Assembly (NCBI GenBank): GCA_965220995.1
Contig: CBDCRL010000001.1
Span: forward strand, 300,372 to 364,371
Origin: Bin76 sp965220995
Lineage (GTDB): Bacteria; Actinomycetota; Acidimicrobiia; Spongiisociales; ZC4RG35
Length of the DNA: 64,000 bases
Direction of reading: 5' to 3'
The notes under the pieces were generated by a model. That model was not told the DNA's origin, searched no databases, and was given only the letters and a program-made list of their open reading frames with translations. Of the stretch, positions 17,272-26,428 are shown piece by piece (within the stretch, counting starts at the first letter, position 1; the number at the start of each line of letters is the position of its first letter). The translations under genes were made by a program, and so were the position numbers.

Positions 17272-18405
17272 CTATCGAACGCCCACCCTCGGGGGACGAA
17301 GGGACGGATTCGCCACGGCCACCTTCCCCGACTCCACTCGCAATTGACCACAGGCCGCGTCGATCCTCGTCCCGCGGGTGTCTCTCACCGTGACATTCAC
17401 ACCCCGCTCCGCCAGAACCCCGGCGAAACGCTCGATCATCTCGGGGGTCGAAGGCCGATCGGAGCTCAGAGGTGTGGGGTTCAGGGCGATCAGATTGACA
17501 TGGGCCCGCAGGCGTCGGGCGATCCTGGCCAAGCCCTCGGCCTGAGAGACATCGTCGTTGACTCCCCGGATCATGGTCCACTCCAGGGACACCCTTCTTC
17601 GTTTCTTCTCAAAGAAGTACCGGGCGGCCGCCTCCACCTCCGAAAGGGGATAGCGACGGTTCAGGGGAACCAGCTGTGAACGAAGGGGGTCGTCGGCCGC
17701 GTGCAGGCTGACCGCCAGGCTGACCGGCCACCGGTCATCGGCGAGCCGGCGGATCCCGGGTGCCACTCCCACGGTCGACACGGTCAGGGACCGGGCCGAA
17801 ATTCCCATCTCCTCCACCATCACTCCGATCGCTTCCCGCAAACGCGGGTAGTTTGCCAGGGGCTCCCCCATTCCCATGAACACCACATTGGTCACCCGCG
17901 ACGGTGAATCCCGAAGCGGCCGGCGGCGAAGATAGGCGTTGGCATAGGCCACCTGGGCCGCGATCTCCCCGGCCTTCAGGTGGCGTTGGAAACCGAACTG
18001 TCCGGTGGCACAGAAGGTGCATGCCAGAGCACACCCCGCCTGGGAGGAAACGCACAGGGTGGTTCGGCGCCCATAACCCATGGCCACCGCCTCCATCGCC
18101 GCACCGTCGGGCATTTCAAATAACCATTTGTAGGTGGCGCCCCGGTCGGCAACCTGAGGTACCGCCGCCGCGAACGGCCACAGGCGATTCTCCAATTCGG
18201 CGCGCAGCGCCTTGGGCAGGTTGGTCATCTCCCGGGAGTGGAGCACCGGATTCCGATAGAGCCACTCCCGCAGTTGACGGGACCGGTAGGCGGGCTGGTC
18301 GGCGCCCACCACCTCGTGCAGGTCTTCGGGATGGATCAGGTACGGAGAATCAGTTGCTCCCCCGCCACTGTCCGACTCTGTGTGATCCGCACGGCTGCTT
18401 TCCAC
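17272..18405 (-). CDS. rlmN: 23S rRNA (adenine(2503)-C(2))-methyltransferase
   Basis: 377-aa radical-SAM enzyme that methylates A2503 of 23S rRNA and A37 of some tRNAs. The radical-SAM cysteines CxxxCxxC are C125, C129 and C132 (CALACTFC), and a C-terminal RGTRIDAACGQL carries the acceptor cysteine. The N-terminal extension of about 20 residues is Ser/Gly/Asp-rich, so a later start is possible. Confidence 0.95.
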   Translation of the reverse strand: MESSRADHTESDSGGGATDSPYLIHPEDLHEVVGADQPAYRSRQLREWLYRNPVLHSREMTNLPKALRAELENRLWPFAAAVPQVADRGATYKWLFEMPDGAAMEAVAMGYGRRTTLCVSSQAGCALACTFCATGQFGFQRHLKAGEIAAQVAYANAYLRRRPLRDSPSRVTNVVFMGMGEPLANYPRLREAIGVMVEEMGISARSLTVSTVGVAPGIRRLADDRWPVSLAVSLHAADDPLRSQLVPLNRRYPLSEVEAAARYFFEKKRRRVSLEWTMIRGVNDDVSQAEGLARIARRLRAHVNLIALNPTPLSSDRPSTPEMIERFAGVLAERGVNVTVRDTRGTRIDAACGQLRVESGKVAVANPSLRPPRVGVR

Positions 18406-18423
18406 GATTGATCCTTGGTGGAA

Positions 18424-18699
18424 TCAACCGGCTTTGTCAGAGTCGCCCTCGGTTTGACTGTCGGAATCCTCATCGGCCCCCGCATCATTGACCTGGTCGA
18501 GAGTCTCCTCCGTGGTGGACGGCGGGTCATCGGAAGTTTCCGGATCAATGATGTGATAGTCGGGATCGGGAGTCTCGGCCCTTTTGATTGCGATGCGGAT
18601 TCGGTCACGCATGCTCCAAACCAAGGCGCCCAAGCCGCCCAGCAGGGCCATTAGTTTCAGGCCTCTTCTCATAGACATCAAGTCTAATGTCATGGACAA
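18424..18699 (-). CDS. Small membrane protein with acidic tail
   Basis: 91 aa. One transmembrane helix (about 13-30) with basic flanks (MRRGLK and RDRIRIAIKRA) and a disordered Asp/Glu/Ser/Thr-rich C-terminus. The ATG about 7 codons in (MSMRRGLK) is a plausible alternative start. It lies directly upstream of rlmN on the same strand. I do not recognise a family. Confidence 0.55.
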   Translation of the reverse strand: MSMTLDLMSMRRGLKLMALLGGLGALVWSMRDRIRIAIKRAETPDPDYHIIDPETSDDPPSTTEETLDQVNDAGADEDSDSQTEGDSDKAG

Positions 18700-18729
18700 G
18701 GCCGCCGATCCGGAGACAAACCCTCAACC

Positions 18730-19758
18730 ATGAAGTTCGATTACCTCTTCCCAAGTCTTTCCCCCACCAAAGCCCCGGAGTTCGCCCGGCGGGCGGCGCG
18801 GATCGGATACGACGGATTTTTCACCGCCGAGACCGGTCACGAACCGTTTCTTCCCCTGTCCCTGGCGTCCCAGGCCGAACCGAGCCTGGAAATGGGCACC
18901 GCCATCACCCTGGCGTTTCCCAGATCACCCATGGTGATGGCCCAACTGGCCTGGGACATGCAAATCGTGGCGGGAGGCAAGTTCATCCTCGGCCTGGGTA
19001 CTCAGATCAAACCTCACATAACCCGCCGTTTTTCCACCGAGTGGTCACGTCCCACTGATCGGCTGCGGGACTACATCGGAGCGGTCCGGGCAGTCTGGGA
19101 TTGCTTTCAGAACGGCGCCCGGCTGCGATACCAGGGAGATTTTTATCAACTGACGCTTATGACTCCCTTCTTCAACCCAGGACCCAATGAATTGCCCCGG
19201 ATTCCCATCTACATCGCCGGAGTCGGTCCTCTCTTGAGCCGTTTGGCGGGCGAGATCTGCGACGGCTTCCACGTTCACCCTTTCCATACCACCAAGTACC
19301 TGGACAAGTTGGTGATCCCGGCCATCGCGCAGGGCGCGGCACAGACCGGAAGAACTGTCAATGATGTGAAACTCGCCACCCCGGTGTTCGTGATCACCGG
19401 CCGAGACTCCCGGGAAATGAAGGAGATGATGCGGCCGGTGAAGGAGCAGATCGCCTTCTACGCTTCAACTCCCAGTTACGCTCCCATTCTGAAGATTCAT
19501 GGATGGGACTTCGGCCCCACCCTGCGGTCCATGAGCAAACGGGGAGAATGGCGCCGGATGGCCGAGGTGATTCCCGATGAAGTGGTCCACCAGGTGGCGG
19601 TGGTTGCGCCGATGCCGGACCTGGCCGACCGTCTGATTGATCGATACCGGGGAAGGACTCACCGGATCTCCATTTACAGCATGGGCCCGAGTCTCAACTT
19701 CACCGAGGAAGAATGGGCGGGGCTGGCCGACCGCATCAAGGGGGCCTCGGCCGATTGA
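18730..19758 (+). CDS. LLM class F420-dependent oxidoreductase
   Basis: 342 aa, bacterial-luciferase-like TIM barrel resembling the TIGR03617 group. The N-terminal FDYLFP, GYDGFFTAET and the region GGKFILGLGTQIKPHI are typical of this group. The family uses F420 (or FMN) for hydride transfer, and many are found in actinobacteria. The substrate is unknown. It is divergent from the small membrane-protein gene, with about 30 bp between starts. Confidence 0.88.
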   Translation: MKFDYLFPSLSPTKAPEFARRAARIGYDGFFTAETGHEPFLPLSLASQAEPSLEMGTAITLAFPRSPMVMAQLAWDMQIVAGGKFILGLGTQIKPHITRRFSTEWSRPTDRLRDYIGAVRAVWDCFQNGARLRYQGDFYQLTLMTPFFNPGPNELPRIPIYIAGVGPLLSRLAGEICDGFHVHPFHTTKYLDKLVIPAIAQGAAQTGRTVNDVKLATPVFVITGRDSREMKEMMRPVKEQIAFYASTPSYAPILKIHGWDFGPTLRSMSKRGEWRRMAEVIPDEVVHQVAVVAPMPDLADRLIDRYRGRTHRISIYSMGPSLNFTEEEWAGLADRIKGASAD

Positions 19759-19793
19759 ATGCCCCGGCCGGATGTTCCCGGTGTGCTCCGGAC

Positions 19794-20420
19794 TCAACCC
19801 CGGTCGGCGGCGGACAGATGGCAGGTCTGGTTGTAGCTGACCAGGGCGGGCACATGGGGATCGAAGGTGGTCACCGAACCGTTCCCCGGTGGACGCAGTC
19901 GCCCCAAAAAGACATTGCCCGGAAGGTCCACGCCGGTCACCCATGAGGCGATCAGCAGGGACGGTCCCGCGTGGGTGCAGATCACCACTCTGTCGTCCCC
20001 GGCCATATCGCCGATGATCTCCTCCAAAGCCGCCAGGACCCGGCGGCGCACGTCGGCCCAGGTCTCTCCCCCCGGACGGGGTACATCCTCCCCCTGTTGG
20101 TAGCGCTCCATCAAATCCGGCCATCCCCGCCAAAGATCCTCGGGCGTCCGGTTGGTCCACTCGCCGTCGCCCACCTCCCGCAGCCTCCGATCGGTCACAA
20201 CCTCGGTTCCCGATGCGGCCGCGAACGGCTCCATGGTCTGAGTGCATCGCACCAGATCGCTTGAGATCACCCGATCCGGCCCGAAACGGGCCACAACAGG
20301 CGCCAGCAGAGAAGCCTGCTCAAAGCCGGTGCGGTCCAGGGGCTCGTCAAACTGTCCGATGAACCGGCCCGAGGAATTGCCCGAAGTCCGGCCATGTCTG
20401 ACCAGCATTATCAATGCCAT
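19794..20420 (-). CDS. Histidine phosphatase family protein
   Basis: 208 aa, phosphoglycerate-mutase-like fold. LVRHGRTSGN near the N-terminus carries the catalytic RHG (His 9), and CTHAGPS near residue 160 holds the second catalytic His. Substrate not predictable. ATG 20420 is preferred because a TTG three codons upstream has no usable ribosome-binding site. It converges with the LLM gene. Confidence 0.88.
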   Translation of the reverse strand: MALIMLVRHGRTSGNSSGRFIGQFDEPLDRTGFEQASLLAPVVARFGPDRVISSDLVRCTQTMEPFAAASGTEVVTDRRLREVGDGEWTNRTPEDLWRGWPDLMERYQQGEDVPRPGGETWADVRRRVLAALEEIIGDMAGDDRVVICTHAGPSLLIASWVTGVDLPGNVFLGRLRPPGNGSVTTFDPHVPALVSYNQTCHLSAADRG

Positions 20421-20639
20421 CTGTTTCAATTCCTGTGGTGTCGGTTGATTTCGGCGGCGTTAATCACTTTCGTCACCCGGTCCGTTGCTCCGTGATTGTT
20501 CGGCTGTCCCCGCCCCCACCCCGTCCCTACCCCACCACTTCACCGTCAGCCAACCATACCAGTGAAAAAGCAGGGCGCGGCAGGCATACTTTGGATCAAC
20601 CCGCCCACAAGAGGCGGATCCCGGACAAAAGGCTTATCC

Positions 20640-21407
20640 ATGGTTCGTTACCAAGTGCACGAGGGTCGGGCCACCCTCACCATCGATCAACCTCATCGCA
20701 GGAATCCCCTCTCGGTGGAGACTCTGGAGGCCCTGATAGCCGGCACCCGCCAAGCGCTGTCCGACCCGGAGGTTTCCGTGCTGATCTACACCGGGGCCGG
20801 GGATCAGGCCTTTTGCGCCGGCGCCGACCTGGATGGGGGAATATTCGACGATCCGGTGAAAACGCATCGGGAACGAGGCGCCCTGGCGAACCTTTTCCGC
20901 GCCATGATCCGGGGCGGCAAACCCACTGTGGCCAGGGTGAACGGCCATGCCCTGGGCGGAGGATTCGGGTTGATGTGTGCCTGCGACATCGTTATCTGCG
21001 TCCCCGACGCCAAGCTGGGAACCCCCGAGGTTCGGGTGGGTGTGTGGCCGATGCTCATCTCGGCCATCCTGGCCCGCACCATTGCCCGGCGGCCCCTTTG
21101 GGAAATGATGATGACCGGGCGGTTGCTCACTCCTGCCGAGGCGGTGGCCTTGGGAGCGGTCACCCGGGTGGTGGACCGGGACCAACTCGACCAGGCAGTG
21201 TCCGACACCGTCTCGGCCCTGCAGACCCGCAGTGCTTCTGCTCTGAAACTGGGAAAGGACGCATTCTGGATGACCGGAGATCTGGGTTTGGATGCGGGCT
21301 TGGATTTTTTGGCCGGCGGGCTCACGGCCACGCTGCTCACCAAGGACGCCCGGGAAGGCATCGCCGCCTTTGTGGAGAAGCGGACACCGGTCTGGACGGG
21401 CAGGTAA
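20640..21407 (+). CDS. Enoyl-CoA hydratase/isomerase family protein
   Basis: 255-aa crotonase-fold enzyme. The oxyanion-hole motifs are FCAGADL (58-64) and NGHALGGGFGL (101-111), with a Glu at 130 in TPEVRVG. It would act on an acyl-CoA thioester, probably in beta-oxidation or side-chain degradation. ATG 20640 has AAAGG 8 nt upstream; the longer open frame upstream overlaps no other gene but lacks family similarity. It lies 23 nt before tatA. Confidence 0.9.
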   Translation: MVRYQVHEGRATLTIDQPHRRNPLSVETLEALIAGTRQALSDPEVSVLIYTGAGDQAFCAGADLDGGIFDDPVKTHRERGALANLFRAMIRGGKPTVARVNGHALGGGFGLMCACDIVICVPDAKLGTPEVRVGVWPMLISAILARTIARRPLWEMMMTGRLLTPAEAVALGAVTRVVDRDQLDQAVSDTVSALQTRSASALKLGKDAFWMTGDLGLDAGLDFLAGGLTATLLTKDAREGIAAFVEKRTPVWTGR

Positions 21408-21430
21408 CGCCTATACCATTGGGAATTCCC

Positions 21431-21856
21431 ATGCCTGAGTGGAGCGAGATCCTGGTCATCCTGGTGGTTGCGATGGTGGTCTTCGGTCCTCACCGTCTGC
21501 CCGCCATGGCGCGCAAGGCGGGCAAGATGATGGCCGAGTTCCGGGCGGCGGCCCGCGAACTTCGGGAGGGCATCGAACGAGAACTTGCGGTGGAAGAGAT
21601 GCGGGAAGTCGCCAAGGAAGTGGTGGACGCCACCAGGGAAGCGGGCCAGGAGGCCCGAAAATCCCTGGCGGAATCCGACCGGGCCCTCCGGACCCCTCCT
21701 GCTCTGGCCCGCCCCGGCGACACCGCGCCGGGCGCCGCCCGAGATGAACAAGCCGCCGAAAACCCGGATGAGAACCCGGAATCCGACTCCACTTCGGTTG
21801 CCCGGCCGTCTGACGACTCTCGAAGTCAGGGCGAGGCGCCCGACCACCCGTCATGA
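21431..21856 (+). CDS. tatA: Twin-arginine translocase subunit TatA/TatB
   Basis: 141 aa. A short N-terminal helix (WSEILVILVVAMVVFG) ends in FGPHRLP, followed by an amphipathic helix and a long polar tail, the TatA/B plan. The length lies nearer TatB than TatA. It forms the pore/receptor with TatC for export of folded proteins. A 10-bp palindrome GGGAATTCCC (21421-21430) abuts the ATG and there is no obvious Shine-Dalgarno. It overlaps tatC by 4 nt. Confidence 0.88.
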   Translation: MPEWSEILVILVVAMVVFGPHRLPAMARKAGKMMAEFRAAARELREGIERELAVEEMREVAKEVVDATREAGQEARKSLAESDRALRTPPALARPGDTAPGAARDEQAAENPDENPESDSTSVARPSDDSRSQGEAPDHPS

Positions 21857-22572
21857 GTGCCCAGGAGCGCCAACCGCTCCTCTCCCATCTCAATGAGTTG
21901 CGATGGAGGCTGGTCAAATCGGCGGTTGCCGTGTTGGTGGGTTCCATCATCGCCTTGATTTTCGGCGCCGATATAAAGGACCTGCTCCAACTGCCCTACG
22001 ACCGCGCCTTTCCCGGCGAGGAGAACACTCTGCAGGTGCTGGCGCCCACCGAAGAGTTTTCGGTGCTGATGAAAATCGCCTTTTTCGGCGGGGCGATCCT
22101 GGCCAGCCCGGTCATCATTTATCAGCTTTGGCTGTTTATCACCCCCGCTCTGACCCGCCGGGAGAAAAGGTGGGCGATCCCGATCGTGATCGCCTGCACG
22201 GTCCTGTTCTGCCTGGGAGTGGCGGTGGGCTACCAGACCATGGGCAGGGGACTGGCCTTCCTGCTGGGGATTTTTGAGGACGTCGCCAACAACCTTCGCC
22301 TCACCGATTACTTTTCCTTCGCCATCCGGTTTCTGCTGGCTTTTGGCGTTTCTTTTCTGTATCCGGTGTTTCTTTTCACCGCCGCCGCCGCCAATCTGGT
22401 GACATCCGCGCAACTGGCGCGGGGACGGAGGTGGGCTGTTCTGCTGGTGGTGACCGGCGCCGCCATCATCACCCCCACCGGGGACGTGCTCACCCTGGCT
22501 ATGCTGTCGGGACCGCTTTACGCCTTTTATGAGATCACCTATTGGTTGGTCCGGCTGGTGCTGAGAAAATGA
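21853..22572 (+). CDS. tatC: Sec-independent protein translocase TatC
   Basis: 239 aa with six predicted membrane helices. The N-terminal LLSHLNELRWRL carries the conserved signal-peptide-contact Glu (E15), and the first extracytoplasmic loop has the usual P-EEFSVLMK sequence. ATGA overlaps at both ends (with tatA and helY) indicate one operon. Confidence 0.95.
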   Translation: MSAQERQPLLSHLNELRWRLVKSAVAVLVGSIIALIFGADIKDLLQLPYDRAFPGEENTLQVLAPTEEFSVLMKIAFFGGAILASPVIIYQLWLFITPALTRREKRWAIPIVIACTVLFCLGVAVGYQTMGRGLAFLLGIFEDVANNLRLTDYFSFAIRFLLAFGVSFLYPVFLFTAAAANLVTSAQLARGRRWAVLLVVTGAAIITPTGDVLTLAMLSGPLYAFYEITYWLVRLVLRK

Positions 22573-25115
22573 CCAGGGCGCCGATCGCTCATCGGTTTCT
22601 GGACGGCCTGCCCTTCCAGCCGGATCCTTTCCAGACCGAAGCGGCTGAGGCGCTGGAAGAAGGCTCGAACGTGGTGGTCACCGCCCCCACCGGCGCAGGG
22701 AAGACCCTGGTGGCCGAAGTTGCCATCCACCTGGCCTTGGCCGCCGGACGGCGGGCCTTTTACACCACGCCCATCAAGGCGCTCTCCAACCAGAAATTCA
22801 ACGACCTGTCCGCCCATTACGGATCCGAAAAAGTGGGTCTTCTCACCGGCGACAACTCCATTCGCGGCGAAGCGCCGGTGGTGGTGATGACCGCCGAAGT
22901 GCTGCGGAACATGCTCTACACCGACCCGGGGCGCCTGACGGGGGTGGGAGTGGCGATCCTCGACGAGGTGCATTACCTGGCTGATCGCTCCCGAGGCGCG
23001 GTGTGGGAGGAAATCATTATTCATGCCCCCCCATCGCTGCAAATGGTGTGTCTGTCCGCCACGGTCGCCAACGCCTCCCAATTCGCCGGGTGGATCGGGC
23101 GGCGGCGGGGGTCCACCCGATTGGTGAGAACCACCCGGCGACCGGTGCCGCTTCGTGACTATTACGCTCTGATCGACCGCTGGGGACCCCGGCACTTTCG
23201 GCTGCTCCCCACCTTCGTGAGGACCAACGGACGGAAGAGGCCCAATCCGCGGATCATCTCGCTCTTGTCGAGCGGGAGGAACCGTCGCAGGTTCTCACCT
23301 CCCCGCCGTACCGAGGTGGTGGAAGCCCTGTACTCCGAAGGCCATCTGCCCGCTATTTATTTCATTTTTTCCAGGGCGGGTTGCGAGGCGGCCGCGGGGG
23401 CGGTGGTGAGTGCGGGCATCCGCCTCATCCCCCGGGAACATCGGAGGCGAATCCGCCAAGTGGCCGAGGCCCACACCGCTCATCTGGCCGATCAGGACCT
23501 GCAGGCTCTCGACTACCCCGAATGGCTGGACCGACTCCAGGCCGGAGTGGCCGCCCACCATGCCGGCATGGTTCCCGCCTTCAAAGAAGCGACCGAGGAA
23601 CTGTTCGCCGCCGGGCTTTTGGGGGTGGTGTTCGCCACCGAAACACTGGCGTTGGGCATCAACATGCCCGCCCGGACCGTGGTGCTCGAATCGCTCACCA
23701 AGTTCACCGGAGAAACCCACGAGACCCTGGAGCCCGGCGACTACACCCAACTCACCGGTCGGGCAGGCCGGCGGGGAATCGACACCGAGGGATTCGGAGT
23801 GGTGCTCCACTCCCGGTACGTGCCCTTCCATGAGGTGACCAAAGCGGCCGGATCCGGCGCCCACCCTTTGCTGTCAAGCTTTCGAATCACCTACAACATG
23901 GTGGCCAATCTGGTGGCCAACTATCCGGAGGACCGAGCTTCGGAACTGCTTTCGGCATCCTTTGCCAACTTTCAGCAGGCTTCCAGATTGGAGGCGGAGG
24001 AAAAGCTGGTCGCGCAGCTTTCCGAGAGGCTCGAACAGGAGGAACAGAACGCCATGTGCGAGCGGGGGTCGGTTTTCGACTACCTGGAGAAGTTCAGCAG
24101 GGTCAGGAGCGATCAGGGTGGGTTGTTGACTTCCCTGCGTATCGGTGACGTGTTCGAGGTGATGTCCGGTCGTTCTTCGGGGCGTTACGTGGTCTTGCGC
24201 AGGATCGCGCGCCGATCCAAGGCTCCCCGGGTGCTGGCGGTCTCCGAATCGGGGCGCGCCCTGTCGATGGGCGCCCGGGAGATGGGAGATGCCACCAAGC
24301 TGGGGAGAATCGGGGTGCCCAAGCGACGACACGCCGACCAGCGGGCCCTGCGCAGGGAAATGGCCGCCCGGCTACGTCGTTCGGCTCCCAAATACGCCCG
24401 CACCGCTCGAACCAACCAGGCATCGGCGTTGGCCCGGCATCCGGTGGCTGGGTGCCCTGACCTTGACTTTCATCTGCGACAGGCTCGCAAAGCCATCCGG
24501 ACCCGCCGCCGCCTCGACCGCCTCCAATCCGACGGAGAATGGGCCACCTCCGGTCTCCAACACCGCTTCGCCTCGGTCAAGGGCCTGATGGAAGAATGGG
24601 GATATCTGTCCGGGTGGGCGGTCACCGAAGCCGGAGAACGTCTGCGGCTGGTTTACAACGAGCGGGATCTGCTGATCTCCGCCGCGGTTTTCGAGGGGCT
24701 TTTCGACGATCTGACCGCCGAGGAGACCGCCGCTTTGGGATCGGTGTTCGTGTATGATCCCCGCAACACCTCCCCTCCCTCCACTCGCTGGCCTACGCCT
24801 CGGCTGGCTCAACGCTGGCAGGAATTGGTGACCCTCACCGAATCGTTGAACCGGGCGGAAGCCTCCCGCCGGATCGACCCCACCAGACATCCCGAGCCCG
24901 GATGCGCCGGTGACATGTATCGATGGGCGGGAGGCGCCTCCCTGGCCGACATGGTGGACAGCGGACATACTCCCGGGGATTTCGTGAGAACCGCCCGCCA
25001 ATTGGTCGACCTTCTCAGGCAGTTGCGTGACACCTTCCCAACCATTTCCGATTCGGCCCGTTCCGCCCTCCGCCGGGTAGACCGAGGAGTGGTGGCTCCC
25101 CATATGCATGCCTGA
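22569..25115 (+). CDS. helY: DExH-box RNA helicase, Ski2/Mtr4-like (HelY)
   Basis: 848 aa. Walker A APTGAGKT (39-46), motif II DEVH (132-135), LSATVANA, and motif VI QLTGRAGRRGID; a C-terminal helical region resembles the DSHCT domain. The family unwinds RNA. The order tatA-tatC-helY is that of mycobacteria and other actinobacteria. The ATG overlaps the tatC stop (ATGA), which fixes the start over a longer upstream reading. The 3' end is followed by repeat copy D. Confidence 0.92.
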   Translation: MTRAPIAHRFLDGLPFQPDPFQTEAAEALEEGSNVVVTAPTGAGKTLVAEVAIHLALAAGRRAFYTTPIKALSNQKFNDLSAHYGSEKVGLLTGDNSIRGEAPVVVMTAEVLRNMLYTDPGRLTGVGVAILDEVHYLADRSRGAVWEEIIIHAPPSLQMVCLSATVANASQFAGWIGRRRGSTRLVRTTRRPVPLRDYYALIDRWGPRHFRLLPTFVRTNGRKRPNPRIISLLSSGRNRRRFSPPRRTEVVEALYSEGHLPAIYFIFSRAGCEAAAGAVVSAGIRLIPREHRRRIRQVAEAHTAHLADQDLQALDYPEWLDRLQAGVAAHHAGMVPAFKEATEELFAAGLLGVVFATETLALGINMPARTVVLESLTKFTGETHETLEPGDYTQLTGRAGRRGIDTEGFGVVLHSRYVPFHEVTKAAGSGAHPLLSSFRITYNMVANLVANYPEDRASELLSASFANFQQASRLEAEEKLVAQLSERLEQEEQNAMCERGSVFDYLEKFSRVRSDQGGLLTSLRIGDVFEVMSGRSSGRYVVLRRIARRSKAPRVLAVSESGRALSMGAREMGDATKLGRIGVPKRRHADQRALRREMAARLRRSAPKYARTARTNQASALARHPVAGCPDLDFHLRQARKAIRTRRRLDRLQSDGEWATSGLQHRFASVKGLMEEWGYLSGWAVTEAGERLRLVYNERDLLISAAVFEGLFDDLTAEETAALGSVFVYDPRNTSPPSTRWPTPRLAQRWQELVTLTESLNRAEASRRIDPTRHPEPGCAGDMYRWAGGASLADMVDSGHTPGDFVRTARQLVDLLRQLRDTFPTISDSARSALRRVDRGVVAPHMHA

Positions 25116-25144
25116 GACCGGCTCTTTGACCGACCGGGCTGCAA

Positions 25145-25412
25145 GGTTGGGAAAAAAGAGGGCCCCGAGGGGTTGAATCTGTCACAGCACAAGGACCATA
25201 TTGACAGGAGTCGAACATCTCCCGGTCCGTGGCGACGTCGTTCGGACCGTGCAGGTTCTTCCTGCAAGGAGTTCATATCTTTCAAGGGAACGCCCCAGCC
25301 GGCGGACTACCCCGGCGCGTTCCCCTCCTTGGTGGTGGCGGCGGGGGCGGGCCCATCGGGAGAAAAAGTGGCCCGAGTTTTTCGCGGGATAACGATGGTT
25401 TTCATACCCTAT
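25145..25412 (+). repeat. Dispersed TCGCGAAAA-ended element, copy D (diverged)
   Basis: This lies in the 456-bp gap between helY and the DUF4193 gene. It has GGGTTGA near the head, the hairpin CGGTCCG/CGGACCG (25223-25229 with 25243-25249), the GGTGGTGGCGG...GGGCC block and an ending TTTTTCGCG. The second hairpin is replaced by unrelated sequence. The rest of the gap (to 25555) has no clear feature beyond the start region of the next gene. Confidence 0.65.
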
Positions 25413-25571
25413 TGCAGCCAGAATGCTGCCTTCTCTTCTCCGTGGGATTCGGGCCCCAATGATGGAACCGGCCACCAAACTGTCGCTTAATCCGGACCCC
25501 GGATGATCTATACTTTCGCTCCGGTTTCGAGGCCGTAGCCCGGTCCCATGCTTACAAAGGGAGTCACCACT

Positions 25572-25952
25572 TTGGCGAAAGCGACCAGTGATTTCGACGA
25601 CGACTTCGACAGAGAAGAATTCGATGATTTCAACGATGATTATCCGTCGGAAGAGCCTTACGCCGATGAAGATCTCCTTTTGGATGACCATGATGACGAT
25701 TCCGAAGACGAGGATGAACTTTCCGGGTTGGAGGGCGAAGAACTCAACATGGTGGAGCGAGGGGTTTCAGACAGTGGGCTCACCTCCGAACAAGCAATGG
25801 AGGTGGCCGAAATCCGCCGGGCGGAGCTGTCCATCAACCCCGATGATCATGACATCCGGCTGAACGAGTTCCAATGCGAGGCTTGCTTTCTGGTCAAGCG
25901 ACTGAATCAAAGATCCGCTCCCGGATCGAGTATCTGTGTCGACTGCTCTTGA
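25572..25952 (+). CDS. DUF4193 family zinc-ribbon-like protein
   Basis: 126 aa. A strongly acidic N-terminal two-thirds (Asp/Glu runs) is followed by a C-terminal CEACFLVKR...CVDC that pairs two CxxC motifs, the signature of the actinobacteria-specific DUF4193 family. Function unknown; probably a cytosolic zinc-binding protein. TTG 25572 is chosen because AAAGGGAG lies 8 nt upstream and the product then begins MAK; ATG 25548 is the alternative. Confidence 0.82.
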   Translation: MAKATSDFDDDFDREEFDDFNDDYPSEEPYADEDLLLDDHDDDSEDEDELSGLEGEELNMVERGVSDSGLTSEQAMEVAEIRRAELSINPDDHDIRLNEFQCEACFLVKRLNQRSAPGSSICVDCS

Positions 25953-26005
25953 CACCCTCCCCCGCATTGCTGCTCATCGCTTCTTAAGCTGATGAAACGT
26001 AGCAA

Positions 26006-26428
26006 ATGAACACCCCCGAACCCACAGCGCAGGACCGTCGGCCCGTTCCCGGAGTGGGAGTGGTGATAGTCGACCAACAGAGGAGGCTCTTGATGGTGCA
26101 ACGCGGAAAGGGAGCGGGAGCAGGCCTGTGGGCGGTGCCCGGTGGTCGGATCCGCTGGGGAGAAACCCAGCACGAGGCCGCCCGTCGGGAAGCCCGCGAG
26201 GAGACCGGATTGGACGTGGAGATCGGTCCCGTCGCCTGGGTCGGGGAGGCGGTGGGTCCCGGCAACCCCCCGGCCTGGCATTTCACCCTGGTCGACTTTT
26301 GGGGGAAGGTGACAGGAGGGAAACTGAAGGCCGGGGACGATGCCGCCGAGGTCCGGTGGGTTCCATTGGCCAAGATACGAGACTACCCCTTGGTTCCCAG
26401 CATGCATTCGCTCTTGGAGAGTCTGTGA
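26006..26428 (+). CDS. Nudix hydrolase
   Basis: 140 aa. A complete Nudix box spans 47-69 (GX5EX7REUXEEXGU, seen as GRIRWGE...REAREETGL). It hydrolyses nucleoside diphosphates linked to another moiety; substrate unknown. The start lies 53 nt downstream of the DUF4193 stop. The stop overlaps the HAD gene by 4 nt. Confidence 0.92.
   Translation: MNTPEPTAQDRRPVPGVGVVIVDQQRRLLMVQRGKGAGAGLWAVPGGRIRWGETQHEAARREAREETGLDVEIGPVAWVGEAVGPGNPPAWHFTLVDFWGKVTGGKLKAGDDAAEVRWVPLAKIRDYPLVPSMHSLLESL

Noticed and set aside
20414..21856. A 480-codon frame covering the hydratase gene and tatA
   Set aside because: Only its last 141 codons, from 21431, are protein-like (TatA/B). The rest is the shadow of the enoyl-CoA hydratase gene.
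26128..26424. N-terminal extension of the HAD hydrolase into the Nudix gene
   Set aside because: The extension lies out of frame over a well-conserved Nudix gene; the GTGA overlap at 26425 gives the proper start.
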